From Unio delphinus (lineage: Eukaryota > Mollusca > Bivalvia > Unionida > Unionidae), in contig JAQISU010000189.1 in assembly GCA_029339505.1 (NCBI GenBank), positions 496,001-560,000 of the forward strand: DNA of 64,000 bases, given 5' to 3'. A program made the translations under genes and the position numbers. This document shows, piece by piece, positions 27,443 through 38,928 of this stretch (position 1 is the first letter of the stretch; each line of letters opens with the position of its first letter). Below the pieces are notes generated by a model, which had not been told where the DNA came from, did no database searches, and saw nothing but the letters and a program-made list of their open reading frames with translations.

Positions 27443-27911
27443 ATGTTCTTGTTTAATACTGACACTGCTGCTGCATTTATTACTACTGTTGATTTTAGTA
27501 CCATTAGAACCACTCACCATCACCACAATAACCTAGAAATACTATTCCAGTTTACATATACTAGACGGGCTAGGGAGATGCATGCTAAGTGGTCTCCAAA
27601 TCTTTTAACTTTTTGTTCTATATTTTTATATCTACACTGCGTTATTCATATATATTTTCATTCACCCAAAATATTACTTTCAGATGTAGTTTCTAGGTGG
27701 TCTAGAAATGGGTCATATGTAATCTTATAATAAGACATTTGATGGTTTCAACGAACAGCGTACCTTTTGATTTTGTTTCATATTAAATTTGTATTTTACC
27801 ATGGGGAAAAATTGTGCCTGGCAAAGATAAACAGGGAAGGTCGCCCGTCCGGAAAAAAATGTTATATTGCCTTACCTAAAGAAAGAAAATATTATGCAAA
27901 TAATAATTGTC

Positions 27912-28115
27912 ATGGGTTTAACGCCATTTCTCAACACCGAAGAAAGAACCAGGAAAACTCCTGGGAAGAACAAGTGAGCCACGGGAAATTACTTGCATTC
28001 TTTCTCACATCACCACGCTGGCTGAGCCTGCGACTCTAAACAACGCAAAGGTTTGAGATGTTAGTGATCTGTAATGGCGAACGCCATATCCCATTCAACC
28101 ACCCAGGGCCCAAAG
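27912..28115 (-). mobile_element. SINE-2, degraded
   Basis: Complement of the body: GGGTTTAACGCCATTTCTCA, GAACCAGGAAAACTCCTGGG, GAGCCACGGGAAATTAC, TTTCTCACATCACCACG, then a decayed head with CAACCACCCAGGGCCC. Confidence 0.65.
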
Positions 28116-28451
28116 CCCTATTTAAAATTATATTTTAAAAAAAAAACAGTTTCAACCTAATATCACAAAATGCTTGGTTCCTTGCTGCTAAATAATTTTT
28201 AAAGCGCTTGTACTTTTTAACTCTGTGAAACGTCACACGCCGTGACATCAGTTCCTAAAAATTGTCACAATCAAGTGTCACATGGCAGGTTACGAAATGT
28301 GAAAAATATTTCCAAATAATTTTCTATACTTCATCCTTAACTGTATACGATGAATGTTTCTTGTTGTGGGACCTTGACATTAGCGTCATCCGGGCGGATT
28401 AGCCCAAGGCAAATTTGGTTTCACTGACTTAATCAGTATAGGCTTGGCATA

Positions 28452-28452
<1 letters not shown>

Positions 28453-28485
<33 letters not shown>
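28453..28485. repeat. (GT)n microsatellite
   Basis: About 16 GT units. Confidence 0.9.
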
Positions 28486-28488
<3 letters not shown>

Positions 28489-28499
28489 CGCGTGTGTGC

Positions 28500-29025
28500 A
28501 TGATTTGGATTTTTAACGTAACGAGAAAAAAATTTCAGTTATATCGCTACAATGTCTTCAGTGGCAGTTTAAAAATGAAGTTTAGCACTGGTACATCATG
28601 TCGCGCAGATACGTAGCATTATGTCCCACCCGGTGACATTATCCTGACACCACGGCGACCAGTCCTAACACTAACCTCTTAATGCTGAGCGCCTATCAAG
28701 GCAGCTGTAAGTACCATTTTTATAAGTTTTATTTGCCCCATCCTGCACTACGACCGACAATTATATCGCTACAATGTCTTCAGTGGCAGTTTAAAAATGA
28801 AGTTTAGCACTGGTACATCATGTCGCGCAGATACGTAGCATTATGTCCCACCCGGTGACATTATCCTGACACCACGGCGACCAGTCCTAACACTAACCTC
28901 TTAATGCTGAGCGCCTATCAAGGCAGCTGTAAGTACCATTTTTATAAGTCTTTGGTATGACTCTGCTGGGGTTCGAACCAGCGATTTCCCGCATCCGAAG
29001 CCTATGCTCTAACCACCGGAGCGGT
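28500..29025 (-). mobile_element. SINE-1 with duplicated 3' body
   Basis: The minus strand reads the head (CCGCTCCGGTGGTTAGAGC, GGTTCGAACCCC) from 29,025 and then the body. A 189-bp body segment occurs twice without visible difference (28,539-28,727 and 28,761-28,949). The 30-bp string between them (starting ATTTGCCCCATCCTGC) also occurs at 29,202-29,231, beyond the SINE head. Confidence 0.8.
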
Positions 29026-29346
29026 TCGGATAACATATAATGATGATAACAAGTTACTGATACAAACCACGAGAAAACAGCAATGTGTTACGAATTTAAA
29101 GTACAAATAATGTTAATTAGTGAACAAGGAAACTATGTTAGTTCTAAATGCATCATGACTTTAGCAATTATGTTTTACCAAATGAGCACAACCACCTGTA
29201 TATTTGCCCCATCCTGCACTACGACCGACAAACTTTAATTTGTTTTTCTTAAAAGCAATTAACTTACATTTTCATCTCATTCGATGTATTTAACACTAAA
29301 ATATTCTTGAGATCATACGTTTTCTAAACATACTTAAGGATTTGCG

Positions 29347-29665
29347 CCGCTCCGGTGGCCTAGTGGTTAGAGCGTCCGCCGTGGTAGCGGGAGGTCGTGG
29401 GTTCGATCCCTGGCCGAAATACTAAATACTTACAAAAATGGTACTAACAGCTGTCTCGCTTGGCGCTCAGCATTAAGAGGTTAGTGATAGGACTGGTGGG
29501 CCTGGTGTCAGGATAATGTGACTGGGTGGTATATGATGCTAAATGTCTGTGACATGATGCCCCTGTGCTAGACATCACTATAAACTGCCACAATGCAGAC
29601 ATCGTAACGATATGACTGATTTTTTTTTAAAAGCTACTTTAAAAATCATAATCAAACAAACAAAC
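29347..29665 (+). mobile_element. SINE-1 (tRNA-derived), full length
   Basis: Head CCGCTCCGGTGGCCTAGTGG then TTAGAGCGTCC and B box GGGTTCGATCCC; body TACAAAAATGGTACTAACAG, CTCAGCATTAAGAGG, GGTGTCAGGATAATGTGAC, CTAGACATCACTATAAAC, CGTAACGATATGACTG; tail AATCAAACAAACAAAC. Confidence 0.85.
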
Positions 29666-29915
29666 AAATCAGGATTTATAGTCTCTTGATTTTGTACGAA
29701 AAAGGTATTTGTTTTGGTATGTATGGTAAAGCACGCTAGATCTATTAACTGATTGTATACCGCAGCAGATATGACGTCACTAATAAGTAAATGACCTTGA
29801 CCAAACATGTTATGACACTCAGGTTTGTACTTTAAACACTTTTCAACTATGTACTTCATACATGTATCATCTGCACAAGTCGAGAGTGAACGACAATTAA
29901 TATTTACTCCAAGAA

Positions 29916-30057
<142 letters not shown>

Positions 30058-31060
30058 GACTGCTTCTTGAAGCGCATAAAAAAGTAAATGATTGGGTGGT
30101 TGAGGGACCCTTATTATTCAATTTTTTTGTTGTTATTTTGATTTTATTAACGTCTCCTACAGCACGGTATTTATCTTGCAGACAAAATATGTTTCTACTT
30201 TGCCTTCAGCGTAGTAGCAGCTTCTCTAAGCATATGTTTTGTTCTTTTCGTTCAGGATATTTGCGGCCTCGCATTAACTACCCAGTCCACGTCAAAACGA
30301 GGCTAATTACAGATCGTGTACTGCTGCAGGTGCTCATTACCACTGATAGCATCGATTTCGTAATTAAATCAAACAAAAACGAAATGCTATCACGAACAGC
30401 TGTTATTTTCGACAATGAAGGGGGTCTAAATGTTTATGATTAGCAATCTTTCTTTCCTAAACTTCAAGCTGGGAACGTTTGTTTTTCACTTTGCCATTGT
30501 TCATTTTTTGTAGTTGTACTTTTTTTTCTCTTTTTTTTCTTCAAATTTTTAAGGAGGGGTGGTGTAAGCAAAGCTGGCACGTGGCTGAAATATGTAGGTT
30601 TTGACGCATGCAAGTGAAGTCATTTTTAGGATTTTTAAAATTAAAGAAAACTTGCATTTTTCAGGACCTGCCACTTAGTGTTTAAACCAGATAGGATGTA
30701 ATTGGAAATAAATTAACCACATGATTGAATTTTGACAGTAAAACACCCATTTAACTAACGATACATGTAAAAATGACTCCGTATTTATGCAAGCGCTACA
30801 TTTGCAGTTATGTGAGGCAGGTTGACTCACTGAAATGGACAGAGGGGTCAATGGTGGGAAAAGAGGGGTGGGACAGCTATATCTTTGAAACATTCGTTGT
30901 TAAGAAATCCTATGTTCCAGTTAAGTGATTTTGAGCCTTAGATAAAAATATAAAAAAAACATCAGCTATCAGTTAAAAAATAGTTAATAGTATAGTTGAC
31001 GTGTGCTAAATTCCTTTAACAATAAATTATCAGCAACAGCGGTGCTAGAATAAGTGGTTT

Positions 31061-31102
31061 TGTGTGTGTGTGTGTGTGTGTGAAGAGAAGGGGGGGGGGG
31101 GG
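31061..31102. repeat. (TG)n and poly-G tract in the exon 1D intron
   Basis: 11 TG units, AAGAGAA, then 13 G. On the sense strand this is a C run and (CA)n 13-55 nt after the exon 1D donor. Confidence 0.9.
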
Positions 31103-31115
31103 TTGGATAACTTAC

Positions 31116-31332
31116 CACCACTGGAGTATTTCGTGATCTGACTGACGTCAAAGGAACACGTATAGCTGCTGTAACACGTCATTAGTAGCCCGGAATACTT
31201 GGTCGAGCCGTCGCTTTGCGTCGAGACATTCCAAAATGGCGTGAAAAATCCCGCCGTCAGAGCCAAAAAGCCGATAATGGTTAACAGATATGCCAAACAG
31301 GCAATGAGGCAGTTGTTCTTGAACAGAGTCAT
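31116..31332 (-). CDS. Claudin/PMP22-like first exon 1D
   Basis: First coding exon: 72 codons plus one base, donor GTAAGT, phase 1. It begins MTLFKNNCLIACLAYLL; TM1 is at about residues 8-31 and loop 1 opens at W34 N-V-S-T, with a one-residue longer spacer than 1A before S-G-L-L-M-T-C and C-S-F. Splicing to exons 2 and 3 predicts 172 residues. It is the most distal of the four first exons, about 23 kb from shared exon 2. A TATAAAA string lies about 145 bp upstream of the ATG. The intron starts with a C-rich run and a (CA)n tract within 15-55 bp of the donor on the sense strand. The open frame and strict conservation argue that it is functional. Confidence 0.74.
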
Positions 31333-31474
31333 GGTGATGTTGCAAACTGCTTGTAATGAAACAGATATTTGCGCCCAGAAAATCCAAATTTTATCAAATG
31401 TGAACGTTAACTAGACGACTTAAAAGGGCAGTGCAACTCGAATGCAAACAAAAATGACTACTTCAAGTACAACG

Positions 31475-31481
31475 TTTTATA
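31475..31481 (-). promoter_or_regulatory. TATA-like string upstream of exon 1D
   Basis: The minus strand reads CGATATAAAACG about 145 bp before the exon 1D ATG. In the paralogous stretch upstream of 1C the aligned bases read CCGATAACAC, so the TATA core is not kept there. Confidence 0.3.
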
Positions 31482-33126
31482 TCGAGTTCGCTTAAAGGCA
31501 AATAACGCTCTTTCCAGGAAAAAAAAAACACAGCTGTAATCACACGTATTTGGTAAATGCCAATAAATAGTGAGAGACTGCAATATCGATTATGTCAACC
31601 GACAAAATTTCCAGAATACGAATAAACGTGTGCAGACTTATAGCCGACTAGAACATGCACTGCACTTTGCTTTGGGCGTAAAACAAATTTCCTTTTACAG
31701 TGTCAAATGGAATAACTCCCGCAGTCAGTTTAAAAGAAGTAATTGTCAACACACATAACTAATATGTCTAATCGTAAACTCGACCTAGAGTCTTCTGATG
31801 AACAGAACAACGCTAGTTGGTAATTTCAACACTATTTCGTTCTACCTGACTAAAGAGGCGATGGACAAAATTATATGTAGTTGGAAATGTGATCAGTACT
31901 TCGTTCTACCTGATTGGAGAAGCTATGGACCACGTGACTTGTTAATAGTCTATTAATGACAATTGCTATTAATTTGATATACTAATGGCTGAAAAATTAA
32001 AGGAAGAGTCTATTTCCAATAAGGTATGACAGGTGCATGCATATTAAAGTAAACAAGTTTGGATTTATCAAGTGGAATAAATATACAAACCATAACATCT
32101 AACACCATAACATTGCTTTCATCTGTCTCGTTCCTACACGCAAGCTGATGATTAATATGGGTAGGTGGAATTGTAAGGTGTTCATTCCTATATAAATTAC
32201 ATTTAAATTAATTTAAATTAAATTAAATTATATTTAAGTACATCAGATCCAGGGTTTTATTGACTAAAAGTCAAGTATTAAAATTATTATTTAACATTTG
32301 TTGAATTGCACAGAGCTGGTCGAAAAAAATTCTATGTCGAGTTTGAATATTGTATCATTTAAATAAAACGGCGGTTGTTGAAATTTTATTGTGATATGTA
32401 TCGAGTTTCAATTTTACATGCTGAATCCCATTGATTGTGATGAAAGTTCCATATCATATGTCGAGTTTTTAGATTGTATATGTTGCATTACACAGCGGTG
32501 GTTGGACATTTGATTGTGCTTGCAAGAATTGTTATTTGAAAATGGTGAAATGATGTATTAGTGTTAAAAGTAACATTACACATCGTCCACTTTAACAGAT
32601 CAAAATAATATCAAGTGTCAGGATATCATTATTTAATTATGAAGCGCCATTACATTTCATGCATTTAGAGTTAGAAAGTTACCATCCACAGGTCGAGAAT
32701 TGCGATGAATTTATTCTGCTAAAGGTCCCTCTCGTGAATGAACCTCGTAATTTTTAAACAAGGAGGCTGCTTCTCGTTGATGTGAAATTTAACAGATGAA
32801 ATCTAAACACTCGCGATATGAAATTTGATTTTCGTTACAAACAGTTACATTAAACGTTTGAATTGATGATTCTCGTCATCTGATACTTAAATCTCATCCA
32901 CCACTGTACAATTCAAAATATAAAACTTTAAAATCTTGATCTAGAAAATGGAACTTTAAGGACATGCAATTTAATCCAATACGTAATATTGGATTTCTCG
33001 ACATACAACAATAAAATTTCAACTGCCCTTTCTCATTCGGCCAGCTTTTGTCCGCTACGGCGTCTCATATAAGGAACTTAAACTTTAAGGACAGAGTAAG
33101 TCACTTTAACAAGTTACTTTGATTTG

Positions 33127-33345
33127 GTATTGTTGTGTTTAACTCCATATTTACAACATGGTAGGTTATACATGGCGGCTATTATCTATCTGATGGAGGA
33201 AGAACCCGGTAAATATCACAGAAGACCATCCCGACACACTGAAAGCCACTTTCTCACATCCCTATTTTTCTCAAATCTATGTGGAAAGAAACAAGGCGTG
33301 CAGGTGATCAGTAAGGGCTGCCAGTTCAGAGAACTCGGTCACCCG
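33127..33345 (-). mobile_element. SINE-2, degraded
   Basis: Complement of the body: GTGTTTAACTCCATATTT, TATACATGGCGGCTATTA, GGAGGAAGAACCCGG, CTTTCTCACATCCC. Present in duplication copy D and absent in copy C. Confidence 0.65.
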
Positions 33346-33870
33346 AGTCACCCTCTTTTATCTTAACAAATAAATACATAAACTTCTGATTTATCAGTAA
33401 CCAGGGCAAAATCGATGATAAAATGGTGGATTTCAGCAATTGTATATATTACCAATCCGTCTTTTAGCGATGTCGCTTCGTGTAACATAACAACGACTAG
33501 CTTCATTTTGTTTTGCTTTGCAAGTGTATTTATCCATTTTTTCATTGGGAGGGGGGGGGGGGGGGGCACCAGACATTTGCTCCCCACCAAAACTGTTTTA
33601 TGCGTTATTGTTTCTCACAAAAGTGTGTTTCTTTTTAATAGAAGAATTTGGGTCAAACATTTATTTAAAGACCAAACTTTTGATTGGGGTATTTTCTCTA
33701 GTGTAAACTAAAGGTGGTTCATCCGATCTAAGCTTCAATTTCCTAGTCGAATTTCCATTTAATAGTGACCTTTGCAAAGGACCGATAAGTCCTGTGTTTG
33801 CTATATTGTTTGTAAGCTATTGATGTATGTGTTATGACAGCAGTTATATTAAATGTCTAGTTTCCCTAAT

Positions 33871-33871
<1 letters not shown>

Positions 33872-33906
<35 letters not shown>
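33872..33906. repeat. (TC)n microsatellite
   Basis: About 17 TC units. Confidence 0.9.
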
Positions 33907-33910
<4 letters not shown>

Positions 33911-34100
33911 GAAATTTCTACTAAATTTAGATTTTAAATTCCATATTTGAATCAAGAATCAATGTCTTAAATTTATTCACAAAGCAAAAATAAAGCCTGG
34001 CGTGTCTTGTGTTTTCTAAATGATGTGTCGATTCTCATTTCATCTCGGAGTGGCAAACTGTTGTTTTATTTCTTCACCATTTGAACTTATATGATTGCAG

Positions 34101-34404
34101 ACCGCTCACGTGGCCTAGTACTGAGCGCGTCCGCCTCGGATCCTGGAAGTCGTGGATTCTATCCACGGCCGAGTCATGCCAAAGACTTACAAAAATGGTA
34201 CTAACAGCTGCCCCGCTTGGTGCTCAACATTAAGAGGTTAATGTTAGGACTGGTCGGACTGGTGTCAGTATAATGTGACTGGGTGGAACATCATGCTACA
34301 TGCCTGTGGCATGATGCCCCAGTGGTAGACATTACTATAAACAGTCATACTGCAGACACCGTAGTCATATGACTGAGAAAATGTTAAAGCTACGTTAAAA
34401 CTCC
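34101..34404 (+). mobile_element. SINE-1, full length
   Basis: Head ACCGCTCACGTGGCCTAGTA with a mutated B box (GGATTCTATCC), body TACAAAAATGGTACTAACAG to CGTAGTCATATGACTGAG, tail TTAAAACTCC. Absent from the paralogous position in copy C. Confidence 0.8.
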
Positions 34405-34920
34405 AAATCACACACGTATACTTAGCCTTTGCATTGGGCATACCTAGCTTTTGGCCAAGACTATAAAAGATTCCCGTGTTAGGACAGGTTGCCAGCTACT
34501 TTTGTTCAGGAATTACTGAACTGGAAAGTTATTAATATTTTTGCATCGAAAGACGTATGAAGCTATTATAAGAGTGTCTGAACAAATAAATTCATGCCTA
34601 CTTAAACGGCTCATTACTGGCAAAATGTCAAAGACATATTTTCATTGTTTCGATTCATAATGACGAAATGTTTTCAAGTAACACTGGTCAACATGGGCGC
34701 GAGCGTACTCCCCCCACCCCCTCCCGGATTTCACCTATAAACATGTTTATACCTATAGCAGTAAAATTTAATAGCTGACCACTACACGTGTACCGGCCTC
34801 CCTCGAAAGTAATTCTGCGGCCGTCCCTGTTGACCGAACGTTGAAAAGGAAGCACCTGACATAGATATCTGACAATTTATTTTAAATACAAACTTTTTCA
34901 ATACTTACACTGCTGCGGTG

Positions 34921-34930
34921 CTTACTACTG

Positions 34931-34966
<36 letters not shown>
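34921..34966. repeat. (CTA)n microsatellite
   Basis: About 12 CTA units; the homologous site in copy C has only a few, so it expanded here. Confidence 0.9.
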
Positions 34967-35444
34967 TTGATTTTAGTACTAATATCACTCGCCACCACTA
35001 CCATATTATGGGAATATTATTCCCATTTTGATATACTAGACCGACAAGGAAAATGCATGATAAGAGCTATCCCAAATGTAGAACTTTTTTCTCCATATTT
35101 CATGAAATGTTTGCTGGCCTGATACAAGTGTACACAATTTGTATTGTAACTGTTTTTAATAGCAATCTGCAAGAAACATGACAATGACAGTATCGTAGCA
35201 AACTTCGAGGAGGGTTAGAGGGCCAAAGTCCCATTTAAACAGTGCTTTTATTGGAAAGTCAGCAAATTAGTTTTGCGGAGGATGGGTTGGACAGGCGCTG
35301 AATTACTTGCTAGCCACTAGTCATTAATAAGGTTTCACAAGGACAACTACCGCTAACTTGTCGGAATGAGTTGATTTAGTAGAATTTAATAATTTACGTT
35401 GCTTATTACTTTGTGGCGGTAGCATAGCCATATTCAGACACCGT

Positions 35445-35665
35445 ACATACACGCACATACACACAGACACAAATACATACGTAAAAACATACATACATAG
35501 ATACCTAACTATCTACCTACCTACCTACCTACCCCCCCACCCCCCCCCCCACACACACATATATATAAATACATACATACATACATACATACATACATAC
35601 ATACATACATACATACATACATCCATACATACATACATACATACATACATACATACATACATACA
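35445..35665. repeat. Compound (CATA)n/(CTAC)n/poly-C microsatellite
   Basis: ACACA and CATA units, CTAC units, two C runs, CA, then about 100 bp CATA with one CCATA variant. Confidence 0.9.
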
Positions 35666-37383
35666 GCTTAAATAAGATCACAAATCACACGATTGACAAT
35701 TTAGACTGATTTATTATCTGATTACGATGCCAGAAAAAAAATGTACTTGCATTATGTCTAAACTTAACCTTACTACAAGTATACTATAGAAAGTGAAAGA
35801 ATATAGACCCATATAGACCCTAAGTTACACCTAAGTAACCTTACACCATTGTTTGCTATAAGTATACTATAGAAAGTAAAAGAATATAGACCCTAAGTTA
35901 GTACGCTGTTTTGTTCCGTTAAAGTGAACAAGGAAGTACATAATTATTATCTGGAATCAATGATCAACAGAAAAGAAGGCGAACTGAACAACTATTGGAA
36001 GGTCCCATTTTGAAACTATGGCTTCTTACGAAAATGAAACTATGGGGTTGTTTCACGTGACGTCACAAAACGTGTATATTTCCATATCCGCCATTTTGAT
36101 TCCCTATCCCCCATAATCGGTACCTAATAACATTGTTCTAACCACATAATTACGAAGGGACGTTTCATTTTGTGAGTAAGAATATAATAATACATCATGT
36201 TCTGTTGTGTATGTCAACCGCACGAGATCGAATGCGTGACTTTTCTTCGTGTTTTCTTCAAGTAAGATATTTAATTTTCAACCATCTTTGTTATACTTTC
36301 ATAAACAAATAGATCGATCAATAAACCAACGCATAAACAACTGAATACACAACAAAGTAGAAACATGTAATGATTTTCAATTTTCACGGGCTAAGTTTGA
36401 AAGCTAATTGTTAATATATAATTTCGTTTTTCTAAAAGCATTTCAGGAATACATCGTTTTTACATTCGAAACACAGTCATGTTCCGTTAGACATGAGTTT
36501 CGTTTGAATACATGTACACTAAAGATGACACTTCTTTTAACGGTTATTGTTTTCATTTAGTATAATTCTACGTCCATCATCTCCTCTCCAAATACAATAT
36601 TTGACCATAACTAATTAAAACTGTTTGTCAAATATTCTCTAGCACAAACAGATGTTGTTTGTACATAAAAGTTCTAGCCTAAAATACGTGCAATGAAATT
36701 TTAATTCGTGACTGATATTGTATCCAGAAAATCATTATATGGAAATACTCTTTAAAGATGACAAGCTTAAGGATATGATAAAAATGACTTTTTAAAGATG
36801 TCAATATTTTCGGTTTGTAAAACAAAATAAGTGCATTTCTATCAGATATCAATATACACGATTACTGTTCAACTTTACTATTCTGTCTTTCGATATCAGC
36901 AAGAAAACTTTCAGCTTTAATTTTATTTTTGTGCAACAGCGCACATAATTTCAAGTATAATCTATGTATCGTGTCGAAGAAGTAAATATCCTTATCAATA
37001 GTTAAATCAGATTATTATCTTAAATATATACATGATGACTAATGTTGAGAACGGTTTGTTAAGGACTCAAAATGGCGACAGTAGGTGCGCGCGCGTTGCA
37101 TTGTGGGTATTTGCGTACCTAATCGTGACGTCTGTGAAAATACCGTAACCCATAATGTCACAAACGCCAAACCGAAGCGTCTAACTGACTAAGGGTTTCT
37201 TCAATTGGGTTAGCTCATTTGGTTACTTTATCTTTTGTCGTTCGTGTTTTTCTACAAGTGTGCACGTGAGTTTACCCGCCGTGACACTTATTTGTGACCG
37301 TGACCTCTCTGCTGCTGTGTATTAGATATCATTATATATCAATATTATGACACCAGCTATTTAATCTTACACAGTAAGATTTG

Positions 37384-37385
<2 letters not shown>
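35666..37385. other. Non-coding stretch, no gene seen
   Basis: AT-rich. A roughly 45-bp string (AAGTATACTATAGAAAGT, then AAGAATATAGACCC) occurs twice at 35,778-35,822 and 35,860-35,897. No open frame of note, and no terminal repeat for the element at 37.5-40.1 kb could be identified. Confidence 0.5.

Positions 37386-37441
<56 letters not shown>
37386..37441. repeat. (GA)n microsatellite
   Basis: 28 GA units immediately before the decayed virus-like element. Confidence 0.95.
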
Positions 37442-37443
<2 letters not shown>

Positions 37444-37576
37444 GAAGCAATTATTAAATTTCTACCAGTCTAACAATCATTCAAAGCTGTTACTGAAACA
37501 AATAAAGCTCTTCTTCCTAAACTTGAAAAAGTAGCTCAAAAAAACTGAAGAAACATCAAGATTTTACAAAATCGTC

Positions 37577-37798
37577 ATGGTCGAATGCCTTAAACAGCAA
37601 AACATATTACTAAAGAAAATAACCGACGCAGAAATTGTCGAAGAATTACGTAAGAAAATTTTTAAACCAGCTTTAAAAATAATTGATAAAACAGATCCAG
37701 ATGAATTTCCAACCCTTGTTGTTATGACTAATGAAACGAAAAAAGTAATGTTGATACCAACATATAAAAAAATATATGGGCTGATGTTTATTTTATAA
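37577..37798 (+). pseudogene. Open frame in decayed Maverick/Polinton-like element, unknown function
   Basis: A 73-codon open frame rich in Lys, Glu and Ile (E-I-V-E-E-L-R-K-K-I-F-K-P-A-L-K-I-I), predicted helical. The frame fades into stops on both sides. Its composition and position just before the capsid-like remnants suggest a late-region gene of a Maverick/Polinton-type element, but no specific family can be named. Codon use (AAA/GAA-rich) differs from the non-coding flanks. Confidence 0.35.
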
Positions 37799-38029
37799 AA
37801 TAAAAACTAACAAAAGTCGAATTTACACAAAAGGTGCATCGTATATAGGTAATATCGATGCGGTAAACAATGTATATGATCAATATGAAGAACAAAAATA
37901 GCAACAATGGAAGAACAGGAAAAGAAAAAGAAAGAATTTAAACAGCAGAAAAGCAGGAGAAGTGAATTCTTACATCTGTTATAAAATTAACTGATAAATT
38001 TTGACCAGGGACCTATGAAATAGTTTAGG

Positions 38030-38345
38030 AAATGTATGCGGATCAATTAGCTGAATGTACTGCCAATGATTTTAATTGTAACGATGTGTTTTCAGAACAT
38101 TCAAATTTTGTATGAGGATGATTATCATATTTTTAGAATTTGTCATAATAAGGGTGAAATTAGTACGGGTGATACAGATTTTGTTAAATTTAAAGAAAAG
38201 GTGAAAGTAAAAAGAGAGAACGTGACACAGAAGATCCTCCTGGCGCTACTGGAAGTGTTATTTCTACAAAAGGAAGTGGTCTTATTATTTTTTGTCCTAG
38301 CAACGCTCTTTCTGACGTCGATCGACTAGAAATTCAGATAGGCTG
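38030..38345 (+). pseudogene. Broken open frame in decayed Maverick/Polinton-like element
   Basis: One frame reads E-D-D-Y-H-I-F-R-I-C-H-N-K-G-E-I-S-T-G-D from about 38,113. The sense then moves to another frame near 38,230, where P-P-G-A-T-G-S-V-I-S-T-K-G-S-G-L continues to a stop at 38,342. At least one frameshift. The function is not recognised; it is read as part of the same element because it has the same strand, spacing and codon bias. Confidence 0.35.
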
Positions 38346-38503
38346 AAAACGCGCTGGAATAAATTCTCCAGAAATAATGAAATATCTTATATTGGTCAAT
38401 GATGGCTTACATGTGGTATCATTGACGTTAGTTTGTATTGATCTCTTATTGATTAAATAGTTGATGACTATTACAGTGATTAAATAAATCAGTAACAAAT
38501 AGG

Positions 38504-38897
38504 ATGATCGTTCATAATGCTCATTGTAGACCCGTCATTGTGAGGGTGATAAATTCAAGACTGGGGACCTATAAAGCAGCTAACGGAGATGGACTCGGTG
38601 ATGTTGTTCGGTGTTTACTTAGAAGGATAGCCCCCAAAGCAATACCGATTGCTAAGCAACTAACAATGAACGCTTTTATTGACGTCATTAGTGATAAAAA
38701 GGTCCTGGTGCTATTGATAATGTTACCGGTAAGGCGTTCACGGCAATCAAAGATAGACTAGCACGATTATCACGAAGTAAACCTCAACCAGTAAAATTAC
38801 CCAGAACTGAAGTGGTGACTGCAAATGTCAGTAAAGTAATAAATCAACCTACAAATCAGAAACTATCAGAGCTGTCTGATGAAGCACACAAAATATA
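38504..38897 (+). pseudogene. Small basic virion-type protein remnant, Maverick/Polinton-like
   Basis: An open frame holds a glycine-rich G-D-G-L-G-D-V segment followed by a basic amphipathic stretch (C-L-L-R-R-I-A-P-K-A-I-P). A frameshift near 38,705-38,715 moves the sense to another frame (G-K-A-F-T-A-I-K-D-R-L-A-R-L) until a stop at 38,897. Short proteins with a GxGxGD segment and basic helix lie next to the capsid gene in many Polinton/adintovirus-type elements, which is why it is placed there. Recognised from pattern only. Confidence 0.4.
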
Positions 38898-38928
38898 ACT
38901 GTAAATTTAATAGCAAGAAGTCGTATTC

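Larger units (their letters stand above)
24978..27625 (-). repeat. Segmental duplication, copy C (contains exon 1C)
   Basis: Similarity to 31,116-35,105 starts in the first exon and continues upstream. Landmarks are AGAATGCGAATAAACGTG (25,467 area) against AGAATACGAATAAACGTG (31,614 area), the region before 25,850 against that before 32,010, the ATCGATGAT stretch (26,822 against 33,412), a GTTGGGACAGATTGCC stretch (27,015 against 34,477) and TTGATTTTAGTAC (27,489 against 34,967). The copies are strongly diverged. Confidence 0.6.
31116..35105 (-). repeat. Segmental duplication, copy D (contains exon 1D)
   Basis: Partner of 24,978-27,625. It is longer because it holds a SINE-2 copy (33,127-33,345), a SINE-1 copy (34,101-34,404), a (TC)n tract and an expanded (CTA)n tract that copy C lacks at the matching places. 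Those insertions therefore came after the duplication. Confidence 0.6.
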
